A stretch of DNA of 64,000 nucleotides from Phaeobacter sp. QD34_24 (GTDB lineage: Bacteria > Pseudomonadota > Alphaproteobacteria > Rhodobacterales > Rhodobacteraceae), in the NCBI RefSeq assembly GCF_028890115.1, contig NZ_JARCJD010000009.1, positions 62,001-126,000 of the forward strand, written 5' to 3'. This document shows positions 61,345 through 64,000 of this stretch, piece by piece. Every line of letters begins with the position of its first letter. Position 1 is the stretch's first letter. Under the pieces are notes generated by a model. It did not search any database, was not told the origin of the DNA, and saw only the letters and a list, made by a program, of their open reading frames with translations. A program made the position numbers and the translations under genes.

Positions 61345-64000
61345 ATATCGCCGCCCCTGCCTCAGACCCTCTGGCAGAGCTGTTTCGGGATCTGGCCGCG
61401 CGGGATATTCATTTGCGGCTGGACGGGGGGGCATTGGCCTATTCCGCGCCGCCGGGGGGGCTGGATGCGGGGCTCAAGGCGCGGCTGCTGGCGTCCCGGG
61501 GGGCGGTTCTGGAGCGGCTCAGAGCCTGCCGATGGCCGCCGGATGAAAGCGCGGAAGGCCAGGCATCGGCCAACCAGGCACCCGACAATCTGGCACCTGA
61601 CAATCTGGCACCCGCGAGCCTGGCACAGGAGCGGATCTGGGTCAGTGAGCGCCTGTTTGAGGCGGGTGCGGCCTTTCACATCACCGCCGGATTGCGCCTG
61701 CCAGCGCGGTTCGACCCGGGCCGGATCCGCGCGGAGCTGAGCACGGTTGCAGCACGGCATGCCACGCTGCGGACCCGGTTTCGCCAAAGCGATGGCGTCC
61801 TGTACCAAGTGAGCGATCCGGATTGCGACGTGCCGCTGCTCCGCTTGCAAGATGAAGACGAGGCGCGCCAGATCGCGCAGCGCCCCTTCGATCTGGCGCA
61901 GGACGCGCCCTGGAGGGCGGCGCTTGGCCCGCTGCAGAAGGGCAAGCGGTTCTTGGTGATCGTCTTGCATCATATCGCGGTGGATGGCGTCTCGCTGGAT
62001 GTGCTGCTGTCCGAGTTCACGCAGGCTTTGGAGGGGGCCAAGGCACCTGAGGCACAATCCCCGGTGTCGCCGACAGGTTTTGCCCGCTGGCAGCGCGCCT
62101 GGCTCAAGAGCCCCGACGCCGCCCATGCCGAAACCTATTGGGCGCAGCAGCTTACCCCGCTGCCGCCGCCGCTGGATCTGTCCCTGGCTGGGCCCCGTCC
62201 CGTGGCGCGGAATTTTGCGGGCGCCACCGAACAGCGCCCGCTTGCCCCCGATCTTGCCGACGCATTGCGATCCCATGCCCGGGCGCGCGGCATGGGGATC
62301 TATACCGTGGTTCTGGCCGCCTGGGCGGCGCTATTGGCCCGGATGAGCGGGCAGCAGGATTTCTGCATCGGCGTGCCGATGGCGGATCGCTTCGATAGCG
62401 GGCTGGAGCGCGCGGTGGGGCTGTATCTCAACATGATGCCGCTGCCGGTGCGCGGGTGCTTGGGGCAGAGTTTTTTCGGGCTGAGTGATGCCCTGCGTGA
62501 TGCTTTGGCCGGGGGGATCACCCATGCGCGGCTGCCTTTTGAACGGCTGGTAGAGCGGTTTGGCCGCGACACGCCGCAAGGCTATTCGCCGCTGTTCAAC
62601 GTGGCCTGCACCGATGCGGGCGACACGCCCAGACCGCGCCTTTTGGATGGCGAACCGCTGGAGATGGTGGAGATTGCGCCCGCCGGTGCGAAATATGACC
62701 TGACGCTGTTCCTGCGCCGCGATGGCGACAGGCTGTGCCTTGCGTTGGAGTATCGCAGCGCTCTGTTCGACCGCGAGGGGGCAGGGCATATCCTGGATCT
62801 GCTGGAAGCCTTGCTGACGGACGCCCTGGAGCATCCGGACCGTGCGGTTGCCGATCTGCGCTTTCCCGGACTTGCACCGCGCGTTGCCGCCCCACCGGGG
62901 CCTGACCTGCCCCGGCAGAGCCTGCCTGCCCAGTTCCAGGCGATGGCCGCAAGGCTGCCGGATGCCACCGCGATCAGCGACGGCGCGCAGCGCCTCAGCT
63001 ATGCAGAGTTGTTAGACCAGGTGCGCGCCATGGCTGCAGGGCTGCGCCGCGCCGGGGTGGGACGCGGCGATGTCGTCGCCATCGCCCTGCCGCGCTCGGT
63101 CGATATGGTGGCGGCGCTTCTTGCGGTGCTGGAGGTGGGGGGCTGCTATCTGCCGCTTGGCGATGCGCCCCCGCAGGAGCGCCTGTCGCGGATGCTGGCG
63201 CAGGCCGCTGTCAGGCTGGCCATTGCCCCGGCTGGCGCGGATCTCCCCTGCGCCAGCATCACGCCCGAGACCCTGCGTGGGGCTCAGGAGGATGGCCAGC
63301 GGTGCCCTGCAGGGCCGGGCGATCTGGCCTATCTCATCTTCACCTCCGGATCGACGGGGCTGCCCAAGCCGGTTGCAATCAGTCACGGCAATGTCGCGGC
63401 GCTGATCGCGGCCACGGCCGAAGGGTTCAGGTTTGCCGAAAAGGACGTCTGGACGTTGTTTCACTCCAGTGCGTTCGACTTTTCGGTCTGGGAGATATTC
63501 GGCGCGCTCCTGACCGGGGGGCGGCTGGTCGTGGTGCCTTACGAGGTCAGCCGCGCGCCCGAGCGGTTCGTGGCCCTGTTGGCGACAGAGCGGGTCACCG
63601 TGCTGAACCTGACCCCCTCGGCCTTTCGCATGCTGCAACCTGCGGCCATCGATCAGGCGGACCGGCTGGGGGCGCTGCGCCTGGTGATCTTTGGCGGAGA
63701 GGCGCTGGTGCCCGATCATCTGCGCGCCTGGATTGCGCGATTTGGCCTGGACCGCCCCCAGCTGGTGAACATGTACGGGATCACCGAAACCACGGTGCAT
63801 GTGACCTGGCGCCGTCTCACCGCAGAGGATCTTTCGGGTGGGATCGGCGCACCGCTGCCGGGGGTGTCGCTGCGTATCTGCGATGCCCGGGGGCATGCGC
63901 TGCCGGCATGGGTCGTGGGCGAACTGGTGGTTGGCGGGTCCGGCGTGGCGCGGGGCTACCTGGGGCGACCTTCTTTGACGGCGGAGCGGTTCATTTGCGA
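61341..64000 (+). CDS. nonribosomal peptide synthetase: TubC docking-C-A (Thr-type), cut by window end
   Basis: The gene starts at GTG 61341 (AGGAGG upstream), overlapping the previous stop by 4 bases, and is still open at 64000. The first 50 residues form a TubC-type docking domain (ELFRDLAARDIHLRLDGGAL ... GLKARLLASRGAVLERLR). A short linker with NLAPDNLAPASLA repeats follows, then a C domain with intact HHIAVDG (His210-211) and an A domain (from about 530; YLIFTSGSTGLPKP near 664). Its pocket reads DFWNIGMVH plus the invariant Lys expected outside the window, the standard L-Thr code. The C-terminal part, further modules and any thioesterase lie to the right. Confidence 0.93.
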   Translation, partial: MNIAAPASDPLAELFRDLAARDIHLRLDGGALAYSAPPGGLDAGLKARLLASRGAVLERLRACRWPPDESAEGQASANQAPDNLAPDNLAPASLAQERIWVSERLFEAGAAFHITAGLRLPARFDPGRIRAELSTVAARHATLRTRFRQSDGVLYQVSDPDCDVPLLRLQDEDEARQIAQRPFDLAQDAPWRAALGPLQKGKRFLVIVLHHIAVDGVSLDVLLSEFTQALEGAKAPEAQSPVSPTGFARWQRAWLKSPDAAHAETYWAQQLTPLPPPLDLSLAGPRPVARNFAGATEQRPLAPDLADALRSHARARGMGIYTVVLAAWAALLARMSGQQDFCIGVPMADRFDSGLERAVGLYLNMMPLPVRGCLGQSFFGLSDALRDALAGGITHARLPFERLVERFGRDTPQGYSPLFNVACTDAGDTPRPRLLDGEPLEMVEIAPAGAKYDLTLFLRRDGDRLCLALEYRSALFDREGAGHILDLLEALLTDALEHPDRAVADLRFPGLAPRVAAPPGPDLPRQSLPAQFQAMAARLPDATAISDGAQRLSYAELLDQVRAMAAGLRRAGVGRGDVVAIALPRSVDMVAALLAVLEVGGCYLPLGDAPPQERLSRMLAQAAVRLAIAPAGADLPCASITPETLRGAQEDGQRCPAGPGDLAYLIFTSGSTGLPKPVAISHGNVAALIAATAEGFRFAEKDVWTLFHSSAFDFSVWEIFGALLTGGRLVVVPYEVSRAPERFVALLATERVTVLNLTPSAFRMLQPAAIDQADRLGALRLVIFGGEALVPDHLRAWIARFGLDRPQLVNMYGITETTVHVTWRRLTAEDLSGGIGAPLPGVSLRICDARGHALPAWVVGELVVGGSGVARGYLGRPSLTAERFIC

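Overview
The window looks like chromosome of a high-GC alphaproteobacterium, most likely a marine Rhodobacteraceae (Roseobacter-group) strain. The basis is gene content: GapR (DUF2312), a RutR-controlled reductive pyrimidine pathway, a DctPQM TRAP transporter, the acetate module (SSF-STAC histidine kinase, acsA, actP with its DUF4212 partner, CNB-CBS-DUF294 protein), and a 3' end resembling an ScfR/RamB-type regulator. Species is inferred, not demonstrated.

Layout. 1-3.7 kb: regulator end, receiver-only response regulator, small membrane protein and a CrbS-like SSF-STAC-histidine kinase. 3.8-5.2 kb: FliM/FliN-like protein with a long Gly/Leu/Asp repeat tail. 5.3-7.6 kb (minus): sulfide/persulfide handling operon (metallo-beta-lactamase dioxygenase type, two YeeE/YedE halves, Blh-type phosphatase/sulfurtransferase). 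7.9-10.2 kb: small proteins, GapR, RidA, a double cupin. 10.3-21 kb: a complete reductive pyrimidine catabolism locus (PreT, PreA, RutR, beta-ureidopropionase, dihydropyrimidinase) with an ABC importer and three RutR-box palindromes. 21-30.5 kb (minus): flavin reductase, membrane-tethered PAS-DnaQ exonuclease, CNB-CBS-DUF294 protein, ActP/DUF4212, adenylate kinase and acsA. 31-34.2 kb: TRAP transporter. 34.6-36.1 kb: globin-coupled chemoreceptor interrupted by one in-frame TGA; then tRNA-Ser(GGA).

36.5-64 kb is accessory-looking. A minus-strand operon holds a TldD/PmbA protease, a 75-residue peptide, an unrecognised 415-residue protein, a CphA-like ATP-grasp ligase and a penicillin-acylase-type Ntn hydrolase. 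It resembles a peptide-maturation system that I do not recognise as described. After a GNAT protein, a resolvase-like small protein, an aldo/keto reductase and a formylglycine-enzyme-like protein, a large plus-strand nonribosomal peptide synthetase locus runs off the right edge: FAAL-ACP-C-A-PCP-C-A-PCP-C-TauD, a cobalamin radical SAM enzyme, degenerate C-A-PCP, then TubC docking-C-A. Every junction overlaps by 4 bp.

From residues read by eye, the adenylation pockets suggest two diaminobutyrate-like residues, Asn (possibly beta-hydroxylated by the embedded TauD domain) and Thr, on an N-acyl starter. FAAL start, SUMF1-like protein and nearby Ntn acylase together recall the acylate-then-deacylate logic of pyoverdine (PvdL/PvdO/PvdQ). 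That link is inference.
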